From: Phoenicibacter sp963592435
GTDB lineage: Bacteria; Actinomycetota; Coriobacteriia; Coriobacteriales; Eggerthellaceae
Direction of reading: 5' to 3'
DNA: 45,731 nucleotides
NCBI GenBank assembly: GCA_963592435.1
Contig: CAVAWT010000012.1
Span: 1-45,731 of the forward strand
Part shown: piece by piece, positions 16,876-25,764 of the stretch
Numbering within the stretch: the stretch's first letter is position 1
Layout: every line of letters begins with the position of its first letter
Notes under the pieces: model-generated
Told to the model about the DNA's origin: nothing
What the model saw: only the letters and a program-made list of their open reading frames with translations
The model's database searches: none
Made by a program: the position numbers and the translations under genes

Positions 16876-19800
16876 ATGAAACACAAAAAAAACAATTTAG
16901 GCACAATGAAGAAAGCATTTTCTTTTTTCTTAAGCATCGCTCTTGTTGCATCTTTCGTGCCCTTTTCTTTAACCCAAGCTGTAGTCTCAGCGACTGAGAG
17001 GGACTTAGGCGATGTTGGAATCCAATCCTTAACTTCACCTTCTCAAGTTCCCGAATCAGGGCATTTTGTCAAAGGTCGACTTAAGTCCCAAGAAGAAATC
17101 GAGGAGCAAGCAAGCCAAGGTGGCTCGTTTTTGGAAGTGGATCGCTCTGAATATGATTATGAGATGTCGAAGATGGAATCGACCTCTGACGCCGACAAGG
17201 CGACAACACTTCCAACTTCTGTTGATTTGCGAAACCAAAACATCGTTGGATCTGTGAAAAATCAAGATCCGTGGGGCACTTGCTGGGCACATTCGGCAAA
17301 TGCAGCAGCAGAAATCAGCCTTGCAAAACAAACGGGCTCCATTGTTAACTTTGCACCCTATCACACAGCTTGGTTTGCCTACACGCCACTCTCAACAATC
17401 ACGTCCGATTTGAAAGGGACGCAGTTGACTCAAGCAGGTGAAGGCATTGTGCAGACTGACACCTCTGACCCCAACAACGCAAAACTTGATCTTGGTGGCA
17501 GTGTGGCAACTGCAGTGAGCACTTTCATGCAGGGTTGTGGCGTCGCAAAAGAATCAGATTTCACTTTCCCTTCCTCGAGGAAAAATTTAAAGAAAGGTGG
17601 ACTTAGTTACAGCAACAGGAGCTATGCCCTTTCTCGCATGAAAAAATGGAACTATCTTGGTGATCCAACAAGTGGCAATGAAACGAACATGACCATCATC
17701 AACAACATGAAGAAGGCTTTGAGCGAAGGGCAAGCTGTTGACATCACATATAAAGCTAACACTGGGAGTTACTCAGGTTACATGAACACAAGCACGTGGG
17801 CACAATACATCGATGTTAGCACCGACAACGATCATGCTGTTTGCGTCGTTGGTTATGACGACAACTATTCCGTGTCAAACTTCAACTCCGACCACAGACC
17901 TCCGTCAAATGGTGCTTTCATCGTCAAAAACTCGTGGGGTTCAAGCTGGGGGAATGGCGGTTATTTCTACCTTTCCTATTACGACAAGTCGATTCAGAGT
18001 GCAGCCACCTATGAGTTTGACACTGAAGGCTATGACGGCTCAACTTATTTTAACAACAACAACGAGATCATCGATCAATATGACTACATCTCAGCATCGG
18101 TCATGAGTGGTTATTCTTGCAAATGGTATGCAAACATGTTCACGACCTATCAAAAACAAAACCTGCATCACATTGCAACATATTATTACTACCCTGGAAC
18201 GACTGTGACTTACAAAGTTTATCGCTTGAAAGACAACGCAACGACACCAGCAGATGTTGCTTATTCTCTCGACTCGCCAGATGCTGAAGGGACCTACAAA
18301 AGTGATTATGAAGGATATGTCCGAATAAAACTCGACACTTCCATCGGGTTAAAAAAGGGAGAAAAATATGCAATCTGGTTTTCGGGGAATGCGCCAGTCC
18401 CCAAAGTTTCGATAAGAGACGGCTTGACGGCGAATGCTGTCATAAATGCGAATGAAAGTTTTTATTCTAATGAGGATGTGGCGACAAGCGAATCGTGGAA
18501 ATCCTACACAGACAATGGAGGGTCTTCTGTTAAATATGACAACTTTTGTGTCAAGGGCTACGCTACTGTTCAGGGAAGCACGTCAAAAATCACCTTTAAC
18601 TCAAACGGAGGGTCAACCGTTCCAGCTCAAACTTTGACTGATGGCTCAGTTTTGAGTGAACCGCCCACGCCAACAAAGGAGGGGTTCACGTTTGCTGGGT
18701 GGTACCGCGACAAAAACTTTGTCACGTCTTATGACTTCGATGAAACGGTTACGCACGACATGACACTTTATGCAAAGTGGACTGCCAAAGTCACTTATGA
18801 ACTAAACGGTGGCAACAACGCAAAAGGCAATCCTGATGAATACGTCTCAGGAATCGGTGTGACCTCTTTCGGTGACGCAACTCGCACTGCTTATGACTTC
18901 AAAGGCTGGTGGAGCGAAGATGGATCGGAGAGTGGAGATTGGGGATCGCAAATCACGTCAATCACCGCGAGCGACTCAGGCGACAAAACTCTTTATGCAA
19001 GGTGGACACCGACAGTTTATTCAATAACCTATACTGACAACAAGCAAGGCGAAAACCCGAATGTTACGTCCTACACAATTGAGTCTGAAGACATCACGTT
19101 GCAACCTGCAGTGAAAGCGGGTTATGATTTTGAAGGCTGGGTTTCGAGCGCAACAAAGAAGGTGACAACAACGATCCCGAAAGGGTCTTATGGAGATTTG
19201 AAGTTTTCTGCGACGTGGAGCACACATGTTTATTCGATCACCTATTCAAACGTTGAGGGAGCAATCAACGCGAACCCAACTTCGTTTACTTGCGAAGAAA
19301 AATATGCGATCAAGCTTGCAAATGCAGTGAAGGAATCCTACATCTTCAAAGGTTGGTGGACAAAAGATGGCACAGAGGATGGAGACTGGGGCGAGCAAGT
19401 CACCGAGATTCCGAAAGGTTCAACTTCTGATTTTCACCTTTACGCAAAGTGGGCAGCTGAAACCTTGAGAGTAACTTATGAAGGTGTTGAAGACGCAACA
19501 AATCCCAACCCCGACGCATTTTCAGCCGAAGATGAGACTTACCAGTTAAAAGACGCTGTCAAAGCTGGCTACGACTTCCAAGGCTGGTTCGACGACGACG
19601 GAGCAAAAGTGACAGAGATCGAGCAGGGGACAACTGGCACTCTAACTCTGACGGCGCATTGGAAGGTGCATTCCTATTCGATAAAGTATGAAAAGTGTTC
19701 TGGCGCGCAAAACCCTAACCCGACAACCTACACAATTTTAAGCGATTCCTTCATGTTGCTTGGAGCGACTAAAGCGGGTTATGTTTTTGATCATTGGAGT

Positions 19801-20544
19801 GACAAATCAGGTGCAACTGTAAATTTTGTTTATTCTGGGACAACTGGCGACTTGACATTCATTGCAAACTGGAATCCGATAACCTATTCGATTACCTATC
19901 AAAATTTGAACGGAGCAACCAACCCTAACAAATTTAGCTCCTACACAGCAGAGACGACAACGATAACGCTGGCAAGCCCCACTCTGGAAGGCTACACATT
20001 TGATGGGTGGTATTCAAAACAGGGTCAAACCACTGGTGACTGGGGCAAAAAGATAACGAAGATCGAAAAAGGATCGATCGGCAACGTCGTGCTCTATGCG
20101 AAGTGGACTGCTGAGAGTGTTAAGACAAACACGATGCACAGGCTCTATAACAGATGGACAGGCGAACATTTCTACACTTCCGACACGTCAGAGCGCGACA
20201 AACTTGTCAAACTTGGCTGGAACAACGAGGGAACTGGCTGGATTGCGCCTGAAACTTCCAATAAACCAGTCTATCGGCTCTATAACAAATATGTCGAAGG
20301 TGGCGATCATCACTACACTATGGATAAGTCAGAGCGCGACAGCCTCATCAAAGCTGGTTGGTCTGACGAAGGAGTTGGCTGGTATTCTGACGAGGACGAA
20401 GGAGTGCCACTCTATCGCCAATATAACCCCAATGCAACTGTTGGCACGCATAATTACACGGCGAGCAAGTCGGAAAACGACAAGCTTGTTAAGGCTGGGT
20501 GGAGGGCCGAAGGCATCTCCTGGTACGGCGTAAAGGCGAATTGA
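16876..20544 (+). CDS. Secreted papain-family cysteine protease with seven B-repeats and C-terminal YRLYN repeats
   Basis: This 1222-aa secreted protein has a signal peptide (MKKAFSFFLSIALVASFVPF, from residue 11) and a C1A-type protease domain. Catalytic Cys136 lies in WGTCWAHS with oxyanion Gln130; His320 lies in DNDHAV and Asn352 in KNSWG. A lectin-like beta domain of the kind found behind BspA-family C1 proteases follows (about 18060-18570). Then come seven B-repeats (GYxFxGWW...LYAKW, about 18580-20115) and three YRLYN/GEHFYT repeats (about 20130-20540) matching the N-terminal repeats of the upstream surface protein. No LPXTG is present. It probably degrades host or neighbour proteins while attached through the repeats. 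The start is uncertain: the frame is open to 16801, but codons 16801-16875 lie in or just after the palindrome array. ATG 16876 after GAAAGGCAGG is preferred. Confidence 0.88.
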   Translation: MKHKKNNLGTMKKAFSFFLSIALVASFVPFSLTQAVVSATERDLGDVGIQSLTSPSQVPESGHFVKGRLKSQEEIEEQASQGGSFLEVDRSEYDYEMSKMESTSDADKATTLPTSVDLRNQNIVGSVKNQDPWGTCWAHSANAAAEISLAKQTGSIVNFAPYHTAWFAYTPLSTITSDLKGTQLTQAGEGIVQTDTSDPNNAKLDLGGSVATAVSTFMQGCGVAKESDFTFPSSRKNLKKGGLSYSNRSYALSRMKKWNYLGDPTSGNETNMTIINNMKKALSEGQAVDITYKANTGSYSGYMNTSTWAQYIDVSTDNDHAVCVVGYDDNYSVSNFNSDHRPPSNGAFIVKNSWGSSWGNGGYFYLSYYDKSIQSAATYEFDTEGYDGSTYFNNNNEIIDQYDYISASVMSGYSCKWYANMFTTYQKQNLHHIATYYYYPGTTVTYKVYRLKDNATTPADVAYSLDSPDAEGTYKSDYEGYVRIKLDTSIGLKKGEKYAIWFSGNAPVPKVSIRDGLTANAVINANESFYSNEDVATSESWKSYTDNGGSSVKYDNFCVKGYATVQGSTSKITFNSNGGSTVPAQTLTDGSVLSEPPTPTKEGFTFAGWYRDKNFVTSYDFDETVTHDMTLYAKWTAKVTYELNGGNNAKGNPDEYVSGIGVTSFGDATRTAYDFKGWWSEDGSESGDWGSQITSITASDSGDKTLYARWTPTVYSITYTDNKQGENPNVTSYTIESEDITLQPAVKAGYDFEGWVSSATKKVTTTIPKGSYGDLKFSATWSTHVYSITYSNVEGAINANPTSFTCEEKYAIKLANAVKESYIFKGWWTKDGTEDGDWGEQVTEIPKGSTSDFHLYAKWAAETLRVTYEGVEDATNPNPDAFSAEDETYQLKDAVKAGYDFQGWFDDDGAKVTEIEQGTTGTLTLTAHWKVHSYSIKYEKCSGAQNPNPTTYTILSDSFMLLGATKAGYVFDHWSDKSGATVNFVYSGTTGDLTFIANWNPITYSITYQNLNGATNPNKFSSYTAETTTITLASPTLEGYTFDGWYSKQGQTTGDWGKKITKIEKGSIGNVVLYAKWTAESVKTNTMHRLYNRWTGEHFYTSDTSERDKLVKLGWNNEGTGWIAPETSNKPVYRLYNKYVEGGDHHYTMDKSERDSLIKAGWSDEGVGWYSDEDEGVPLYRQYNPNATVGTHNYTASKSENDKLVKAGWRAEGISWYGVKAN

Positions 20545-20576
20545 GAGCGGTCATCTTTGCCCTGCAAATGAGCCTC

Positions 20577-20598
20577 ACGTAGCGTGAGTACGCTACGT
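20577..20598. repeat. ACGTAGCGT hairpin, copy 1
   Basis: ACGTAGCGT (20577-20585) and ACGCTACGT (20590-20598) form a perfect 9-bp stem with loop GAGT, 33 bases after the protease stop. An almost identical hairpin is at 21051-21070. There is no T-tract. Confidence 0.7.
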
Positions 20599-20640
20599 CG
20601 CATTCTCACTCGAATCTGCTCGACCTCAGCCACTTTAAGT

Positions 20641-21018
20641 AAAACCCGAGCTTAATCACTAGAAACCTAAAACCTAACACCTAAAACCTTAACAGGGGGT
20701 CAGACCCTTTGTGCGCTGGGGAAACGCATGAGGTCAGACCCCTAGTTGCGCTATCGCGCAACAGGTTTTAGGGAATAGGTAATAGGAATTAGTAAAACCC
20801 GAGCTTAATTACTAGAAATCTAAAACCTAACGGGGGGTCAGACCCTTTGTGCGCTGGGGAAACGCATGAGGTCAGACCCCTAGTTGCGCTATCGCGCAAC
20901 AGGTTTTAGGGAATAGGTAATAGGAATTAGTAAAACCCGAGCTTAATTACTAGAAATCTAAAACCTAACGGGGGGTCAGACCCTTTGTACGCTGGGGAAA
21001 CGCAAGGGGTCAGAGCCC
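20641..21018. repeat. Tandem 138-153 bp repeats containing GGGGTCAGACCC pairs
   Basis: A unit beginning AAAACCCGAGCTTAAT starts at 20641, 20794 and 20932 (periods 153 and 138). Each unit holds CCTAAAACCTAAC, a G(5-6)TCAGACCC palindrome, the GCTGGGGAAAC linker, a second GGTCAGACCCC and a GTTGCGC-TATC-GCGCAAC hairpin. Palindromes are at 20695, 20732, 20832, 20870, 20970 and 21006; the last is mutated (CAGAGCCC). The third unit is incomplete. No gene is seen between 20545 and 21091. Confidence 0.9.
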
Positions 21019-21050
21019 TAGTTGCGCTATCGGGTTGTGAATGCTCTTTA

Positions 21051-21070
21051 CGTAGCGTGAGTACGCTACG
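21051..21070. repeat. CGTAGCGT hairpin, copy 2
   Basis: CGTAGCGT (21051-21058) and ACGCTACG (21063-21070) pair around GAGT. It is the same hairpin as at 20577, placed 22 bases beyond the 3' end of the PIN gene, so the two copies bracket the tandem repeats. Confidence 0.7.
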
Positions 21071-21091
21071 GCGAAGATTTTAGTAAGGAGC

Positions 21092-21487
21092 TTAGGACCT
21101 TTCCCACGTTTCGACTTTGAGTCCTGCGACTCGCGAAAAGTCTTTCAAGTTGTTGGTGACGACTGTCGCGTTGTGGCTCAGAGCGACTGCTGCAATCATT
21201 GTGTCGTTGTTGCCAATTTTGGAACCTGCCTGCTCCAAACAGGCTCGCACCTCTCCATATTTCTCAGCGCAAAGTGTGTCAAAAGGGACAATTTCAAAAG
21301 GTGCAAGAAACCTGTTTAGCAAGTTTGAGTTCTCGTGAACTCGTTTGCTTTTGTGAACACCTGTCCACAGTTCTCCAACGACGACGGATGGAATGGCATA
21401 ATTTGAAAAACCATCTTCTGTCATTCTCATCTTTGCGACTTCCAAGTTTCCACGCATGATTTCGATGCAAACGCATGTGTCAAGCAT
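21092..21487 (-). CDS. PIN-domain protein, VapC-like toxin without visible antitoxin
   Basis: The 131-aa protein has the PIN ribonuclease pattern: MLDTC with acidic Asp3, VVVGELWTG with the second acidic residue, GNNDTMIAA with the third, and TNNLKDF near the end. VapC toxins cut tRNA or rRNA. ATG 21487 is preferred over an in-frame TTG at 21493. VapB antitoxins normally lie directly upstream, but the 300 bases before this gene (21488-21803) hold only AT-rich sequence, a hairpin and an open frame of about 15 codons. It may be an orphan left by an insertion. Its base composition resembles the chromosome rather than the element to its right. Confidence 0.85.
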   Translation of the reverse strand: MLDTCVCIEIMRGNLEVAKMRMTEDGFSNYAIPSVVVGELWTGVHKSKRVHENSNLLNRFLAPFEIVPFDTLCAEKYGEVRACLEQAGSKIGNNDTMIAAVALSHNATVVTNNLKDFSRVAGLKVETWERS

Positions 21488-21632
21488 AGACAAAAAATAA
21501 AAATTAAATTTATTAACTATTTTGAATTTTACAAGTTCAGAGTTATTGTTTTTTGTTGTCTATTTCGTTTTATCATGAAAATTTTTTCATTTTTGTGCAA
21601 AATTCGTCTCGATTTCTTCACATTTTTTAATG

Positions 21633-21682
21633 ATAAAAAAATAAAATTAATGCTCTCTGAAATGTCGGAAACAGAGAGCATT
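21633..21682 (-). terminator. Terminator for the minus-strand accessory operon
   Basis: AATGCTCTCTG (21649-21659) and CAGAGAGCATT (21672-21682) form a perfect 11-bp stem. Read on the minus strand it is followed by an AT-rich stretch with seven Ts. It would end transcription coming from the gene at 21804. It may mark the edge of the element. Confidence 0.75.
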
Positions 21683-21740
21683 GAAACCAGGAAGCGTTGA
21701 TAAGATTTTTATATTTTAGGGTGTGTTTTCTTATCAACAT

Positions 21741-21776
21741 TATATATTATATCATATATGAGATATAATATATTTG
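21741..21776. repeat. AT-rich palindromic intergenic repeat, copy 1
   Basis: This stretch is built of TATATATTATATCATATAT-like sequence and its inverse, just past the 3' end of the gene at 21804. Related sequences recur at 24451, 29452, 29510, 30531, 30622 and 31308, always at junctions between minus-strand units. Confidence 0.6.
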
Positions 21777-21803
21777 AGAATTTTAATTTTTTAATTTTTA
21801 TAA

Positions 21804-22685
21804 TTAATTCTCATTTTCAAAGCCGTTGAGGATTTTGTAGTAGGCTTCGGCGACTTTGGGGTGTTCGGAGAGTTTGAGGTTTGACTCTTCGAGGAAGTCG
21901 AAGATGTTGTGTTCGTCGTTGGTATAGTCTTGGCAATAGCAAGATGGAATCCATGACTCCAGTGCTTCTTCAAGAGATATGTCGCCGTTTTTTTCTTGTT
22001 CATCAAGAGTCCATTCACCAGTGTTGAAGTTGTCGGCGATTTTGTAATATGCGTCTTTTACGCGGTCGTAGTCCCATGAGGTGATGTAATTTACTTTCAT
22101 GAATTCGTCGATGTTTTTGTCGAAGTCGAGAAGATTGTTTCGGTAATCATGACGCACAACCTCTTGCAAAATGTCCTCAAGTTTATACTTATAGTCGGAT
22201 TCTGCTTCGAGTTCATCGACTGAGGTCTCACGAATGTTGTCATCATTGGCGTTAATTTTGCCGTTTTTCATTGAAGATTGATAAACATTGCCTTCTTCTT
22301 GTGGATAACAAAATTCGATATCGGTGCAGCCTGCAAGTTTTAGTTCTCTGGCAATGGCAACTGAGTTTGCATTTGCAAGTTTGAAGTTACCCTCGTCGCG
22401 TCCATATTTATCGTATTCGACTTGGTCGCGAAAATAAGTCAGAGTTACTTTGTGATTTTTGCAGGCTTTGATGAATTCGTCGGTTAAGGTTGACTCAATA
22501 ATCCAGTCACGCTTCTGCATAATCTCACCTAGTGCATCCCACGCCATCTGAGGTGGCACTTGGGTGTAATCTGGGTTTTCCCAACGCTTGATTGATTGAA
22601 CGTGAACGCCAAGGATGTGAGCGAGGTCGGGTATAGATAACCCAACCTCTTCTCGAAGTGCTCTAAATGTTGCTTTAGTTGACAT
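21804..22685 (-). CDS. HTH protein of YdiL/DUF1870 type with a repeated C-terminal segment
   Basis: The first 60 residues of this 293-aa protein form a helix-turn-helix domain (REEVGLSIPDLAHILGVHVQ, then SIKRWENPDYTQVPPQMAWD), like the YdiL/Aca group of XRE-related regulators. The rest is acidic and unrecognised. The C-terminal half has a duplicated motif: VKDAYYKIADNFNTGEW (about 215-231) and VAEAYYKILNGFENEN at the very end. ATG 22685 follows AAAGGAAT. It is the last gene of a minus-strand run from 24049 or 24424. It may regulate that run or sense a partner through the repeat. Function is unknown beyond the DNA-binding domain. Confidence 0.7.
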   Translation of the reverse strand: MSTKATFRALREEVGLSIPDLAHILGVHVQSIKRWENPDYTQVPPQMAWDALGEIMQKRDWIIESTLTDEFIKACKNHKVTLTYFRDQVEYDKYGRDEGNFKLANANSVAIARELKLAGCTDIEFCYPQEEGNVYQSSMKNGKINANDDNIRETSVDELEAESDYKYKLEDILQEVVRHDYRNNLLDFDKNIDEFMKVNYITSWDYDRVKDAYYKIADNFNTGEWTLDEQEKNGDISLEEALESWIPSCYCQDYTNDEHNIFDFLEESNLKLSEHPKVAEAYYKILNGFENEN

Positions 22686-22706
22686 TTTAATTTATTCCTT
22701 TCATCC

Positions 22707-23318
22707 TTAAATATTACCTTCTTCCTCGTCGGTTTCTATTCTGTAAAGCCAATCCGCAAGATCATCGCCTTTAAGTCCTTCAAGTTCCCAATATTTAAAA
22801 TCGTAATAGGATCTCAATATATCTTGTATTACAGAATATGAATATTTTGAGTTTTGTAGCATTATAAAATCATCTTCTGGTAATGTATTTATTTCATTAA
22901 TTATGACTATAGTTACTCCAATTTCACCTTCTTTATCGTCTTCAAAACATTCAGGTTCTGCCCAATCCCCTAGCAAACAGCAATATTCACCATCATATTC
23001 ATCGTAATAATCAATATTTATATCACTTTCGCTAACATATAGTTTTTCAAGATCTTCAAACAATTCATCGTTCAAAAAATCACTAATATTTTCATAAGAA
23101 CCTAAATATTCAAGATCCGTTTGTTTACAAGGAAAATGAGATAATTGATAGGAACCTTGACAGTTGTAGTATATATCTATATGGTCTCCTATACAATCCA
23201 TTTCTTCTAGTTCTTTTTTTAATATCTCAGATACAGAATTAAACTTTTCTACTTCATGAATATATTTTTTTAACTTTTTTCTTTCTTGCGAATTATTTTC
23301 TTGTTTTGTCAAAGTCAT
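22707..23318 (-). CDS. Unrecognised acidic protein
   Basis: I do not recognise this 203-aa protein. It is strongly acidic (many Asp and Glu, several Tyr clusters such as NIDYYDEYDGEYC), with a short Lys-rich helical N-terminus. No signal peptide or membrane segment is seen. ATG 23318 has CGGAGAA upstream. It is much more AT-rich than the chromosome. Acidity of this kind occurs in DNA-mimic anti-restriction proteins on mobile elements, but nothing here proves that. Confidence 0.65.
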   Translation of the reverse strand: MTLTKQENNSQERKKLKKYIHEVEKFNSVSEILKKELEEMDCIGDHIDIYYNCQGSYQLSHFPCKQTDLEYLGSYENISDFLNDELFEDLEKLYVSESDINIDYYDEYDGEYCCLLGDWAEPECFEDDKEGEIGVTIVIINEINTLPEDDFIMLQNSKYSYSVIQDILRSYYDFKYWELEGLKGDDLADWLYRIETDEEEGNI

Positions 23319-23334
23319 TGTTTTCTCCGTTTCT

Positions 23335-23751
23335 TTAATAAATTTCGTTGCCTACTTTTTCGTCGAAGTCGTCGGCTTTCATTTCTTCGTCATCGTAAAA
23401 CTCGGCACCTTTGTAATTAGTGTAAGCGCAAATGATGTATTCATCAACAATATTAGGGTCTTCAGAGGTTGGGTCATCAGGGTCTTCATCCCATATTTTA
23501 ACTTGTAATAATATTGACACGTCTTCATTACGCTCCGCTTTTATCTCTTGGTAAAGTTTCCTGTAATAGCGTTTTGCCTCATACAGGCGGTCAAACTTAG
23601 CTTCTGGCTCATCAAGACCAATGAATTCAAAAGCAACTCGAACAAAATGAACGTGTCTTGTAGCGCAATCTCGGTGAAGTTTCGCTTCGTGTTCTCTATA
23701 TACATAATACTTGAGTGTCGCTTTGTTTTCTCTATACTTGAGTGTCATCAT
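23335..23751 (-). CDS. Unrecognised small protein
   Basis: This 138-aa protein matches no family I know. The N-terminus repeats TLKYRENKA and TLKYYVYREHEAK, mirrored in the DNA by a direct repeat near 23700-23750. The C-terminal third is acidic. ATG 23751 follows AAGGAGATGA and overlaps the preceding gene by 20 bases, so it is translated as part of an operon. Confidence 0.65.
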   Translation of the reverse strand: MMTLKYRENKATLKYYVYREHEAKLHRDCATRHVHFVRVAFEFIGLDEPEAKFDRLYEAKRYYRKLYQEIKAERNEDVSILLQVKIWDEDPDDPTSEDPNIVDEYIICAYTNYKGAEFYDDEEMKADDFDEKVGNEIY

Positions 23752-24049
23752 TCATCTCCTTAGTCATATTGTAGTAGTTTGTAAGAATCGCTTTAATCTC
23801 GTCGTGTGTTGAAACTGCATCAGTATAAGTAATGTTATAGAATGTGTGAGTTGGTGCATAATCAAGCTCAAAGTGGCAAACTCTTCTTTCGAGTTCTGCT
23901 TGCATCTCTTGCATAGTGTCTCCAATGCAGAGAATTTGAGTTTTACCAGTCCAAGTATTGTGCTGCTGCAAACACAGCCATTCATTGAACTCTAAGTCGT
24001 TGTCCCAGTTGTCTAGAACTTCTTTAACATTGTCTCCGTTAATCATCAT
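23732..24049 (-). CDS. Unrecognised small protein
   Basis: This 105-aa soluble protein is not recognised. It begins MMINGDNVKEVLDNW and has aromatic-rich segments (FELDYAPTHTFYN). ATG 24049 has a strong AAAAGGAGACAG site. It appears to start the four-gene minus-strand run down to 21804, though the small membrane protein at 24170 may belong to the same transcript. Confidence 0.65.
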   Translation of the reverse strand: MMINGDNVKEVLDNWDNDLEFNEWLCLQQHNTWTGKTQILCIGDTMQEMQAELERRVCHFELDYAPTHTFYNITYTDAVSTHDEIKAILTNYYNMTKEMNDDTQV

Positions 24050-24169
24050 TTTTAACTGTCTCCTTTTCTAATTAAGGTTTCAAGAATCTTTTGTGTTCTT
24101 GATGTAATCAAGTATATCATAGATATCTTTAGATGTAAAGTTAATTCTTATAATTAATATAGAATTTTT

Positions 24170-24424
24170 TTATGCAACTGGAGTTGCCTGTTTTGCTTCT
24201 TTGACAAGTTTTTGTTCTAATGCTTTGTCAATTTTTCGCTGCGTAAGGGCATCTGTGATCGCAACTTTTGCTTTAACGATTAGTGCAACAGTGCCAACAA
24301 CAATTAAAGCTATCAGTTGGCAACCGTTTTTTATCAGCCACCATGAGAGTTTAACAGCTCCACAAATCAGCCAAATTGCTAATCGCAAAAATAAAGCAAC
24401 AAACATAGCTATTAATGAAAACAT
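24170..24424 (-). CDS. Small membrane protein
   Basis: The 84-aa product has two hydrophobic segments (about 2-22 and 33-50) and a basic, helical C-terminal tail (about 52-84). ATG 24424 follows AAAGGAGTTTAAA, a strong site. No family is recognised. Small membrane proteins with basic tails are common beside accessory genes of conjugative elements. Confidence 0.6.
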   Translation of the reverse strand: MFSLIAMFVALFLRLAIWLICGAVKLSWWLIKNGCQLIALIVVGTVALIVKAKVAITDALTQRKIDKALEQKLVKEAKQATPVA

Positions 24425-24450
24425 TTTAAACTCCTTTCCTTTAATTCTTT

Positions 24451-24495
24451 TTATATATTATATATTATATCATATATATTACATATTATGTATGA
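24451..24495. repeat. AT-rich palindromic intergenic repeat, copy 2
   Basis: TATATATTATATCATATATA-like sequence, followed by TTATGTATGAG, lies directly upstream of the minus-strand gene starting at 24424. It shares its TCATAnATATTA core with the copies at 29452 and 30531. Confidence 0.6.
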
Positions 24496-24565
24496 GAACT
24501 AAAAATTAATTTTATAATGTGAGAACCTGCCACAAGGTTTAAGATGGCAGGCTCTCCTAAACAAG

Positions 24566-24748
24566 TTAAGAAATAACGTGATAAACAAATCTTAGTGCAT
24601 ATATAGTATAGTTGAATATCTCCATCCCTATCACCGCCAGTAAAACAAATAAACAAGCTTTCATTTCTTCTTTGTCTTTGGAAGTATTTTTGACTCGTGG
24701 TCGAGGATGAGGTTTTTTTCTATATTTTGTTTGTGTTGAAGTTAGCAT
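24566..24748 (-). CDS. Short basic protein with one membrane segment
   Basis: The 60-aa product has a Lys/Arg/Pro-rich first half and a hydrophobic helix (ACLFVLLAVIGMEIFNYTIY). ATG 24748 is well supported by AAAGGAGC seven bases upstream, just inside or after the preceding gene. Function unknown. Confidence 0.55.
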   Translation of the reverse strand: MLTSTQTKYRKKPHPRPRVKNTSKDKEEMKACLFVLLAVIGMEIFNYTIYALRFVYHVIS

Positions 24749-24751
24749 GAT

Positions 24752-25048
24752 TTAGCTCCTTTTGTCGAGAACTTTAATCGTCCATGTATCTTTAAGTGTG
24801 CAGAGGTCGCCTGTGAAAGTCCAATCGGATGCTTTACCAAAGGGTAACCATGTGCCTTTACCGTTGTTGGCAGGAATAGTATCACTGAATAGGTTTAAAA
24901 CACTTCTACTATACATTCCGTTGGTTTGCATGATGTTTACTTCCCGAACGTCCCCTATGTATTGAGGGCAGTTTTTGTGTTCAATGATTTGAAACATGTG
25001 GCGGTCGTTTAAGACGCGTTTTAGCTGAGATAAGTTTTTGATTTGCAT
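24752..25048 (-). CDS. Conserved-looking hypothetical protein of mobile elements
   Basis: This 98-aa protein begins MQIKNLSQLKRVL and has the pattern FQIIEHKNCPQYIGDVREVN and TNGMYSRS. I associate that with small proteins on Gram-positive plasmids and conjugative elements (from memory, not a search). No catalytic motif is seen. ATG 25048 follows GAAAGGAAT. It ends four bases before the next gene starts, so the two are co-translated. Confidence 0.6.
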   Translation of the reverse strand: MQIKNLSQLKRVLNDRHMFQIIEHKNCPQYIGDVREVNIMQTNGMYSRSVLNLFSDTIPANNGKGTWLPFGKASDWTFTGDLCTLKDTWTIKVLDKRS

Positions 25049-25082
25049 GATATAAAGTATTCCTTTCTTTAGTTTTTAGTTA

Positions 25083-25706
25083 TTAGTGTGTATTTTCGAT
25101 TTCTGTTAGCACTTCAAGGCTAGGAAGTTTGCCCTTAGCGAAAGATACTGGCGAAACGCTGTGCCAATTGATGGTTAGCAACTTTTCTGGGTTGTCTAAA
25201 TCAATTAGATATTTCGCTTCAATATCCCAACCTTGGTAGTAGTTAATGTAAACTGGAAGAAAATTTACACTTTCTTTTTGAGAATACATAAACTTTAAGG
25301 CATTAAAAATGTAATACCCTGTGTTTCTCACGGTTGCTATATACATCGAAGCATCGTGATACCCAAATTGATTGACAATTGCTTGCCATTCTATCTCAAT
25401 AGGCTTCCCTTGGAATTTATCATAATTATCGTAATGCCATTTATGAATTTGTCCAAAGATTCCAGGATAATAACTGACAAGATATTCTAACCCTGGACCT
25501 TCGCTCCAATCCTCAATGTCTTTGTCAGAAATGTAAGTGATGACCTGCTTAGTTAGAATTTCTTTTAACCAATCGAGATTATCATCCTCTTTCAGAAAAT
25601 CTACAAGAGTGCTTCCAGCAGTTGCTGGATAGCCGTCCCATTGTCCATATTGTCGGATAACAGTTTTATTGTTAAGTTTTACTTCTGTTATATTTCGTGT
25701 TCCCAT
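25083..25706 (-). CDS. Hypothetical protein with MGTR...QWDGYP signature
   Basis: The 207-aa protein starts MGTRNITEVKLNNK and has RQYGQWDGYPATAG, a signature I know from uncharacterised proteins of phages and mobile elements. The middle and C-terminus are aromatic-rich and soluble. The frame is open to 25877, but AAAGGACAAG stands just before ATG 25706, which fixes the start. Function unknown. Confidence 0.65.
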   Translation of the reverse strand: MGTRNITEVKLNNKTVIRQYGQWDGYPATAGSTLVDFLKEDDNLDWLKEILTKQVITYISDKDIEDWSEGPGLEYLVSYYPGIFGQIHKWHYDNYDKFQGKPIEIEWQAIVNQFGYHDASMYIATVRNTGYYIFNALKFMYSQKESVNFLPVYINYYQGWDIEAKYLIDLDNPEKLLTINWHSVSPVSFAKGKLPSLEVLTEIENTH

Positions 25707-25764
25707 TAGTATATCTTGTCCTTTCTGTGGGACGAGTTGCCCCGTCCCACGTTGATTGTTTTTT

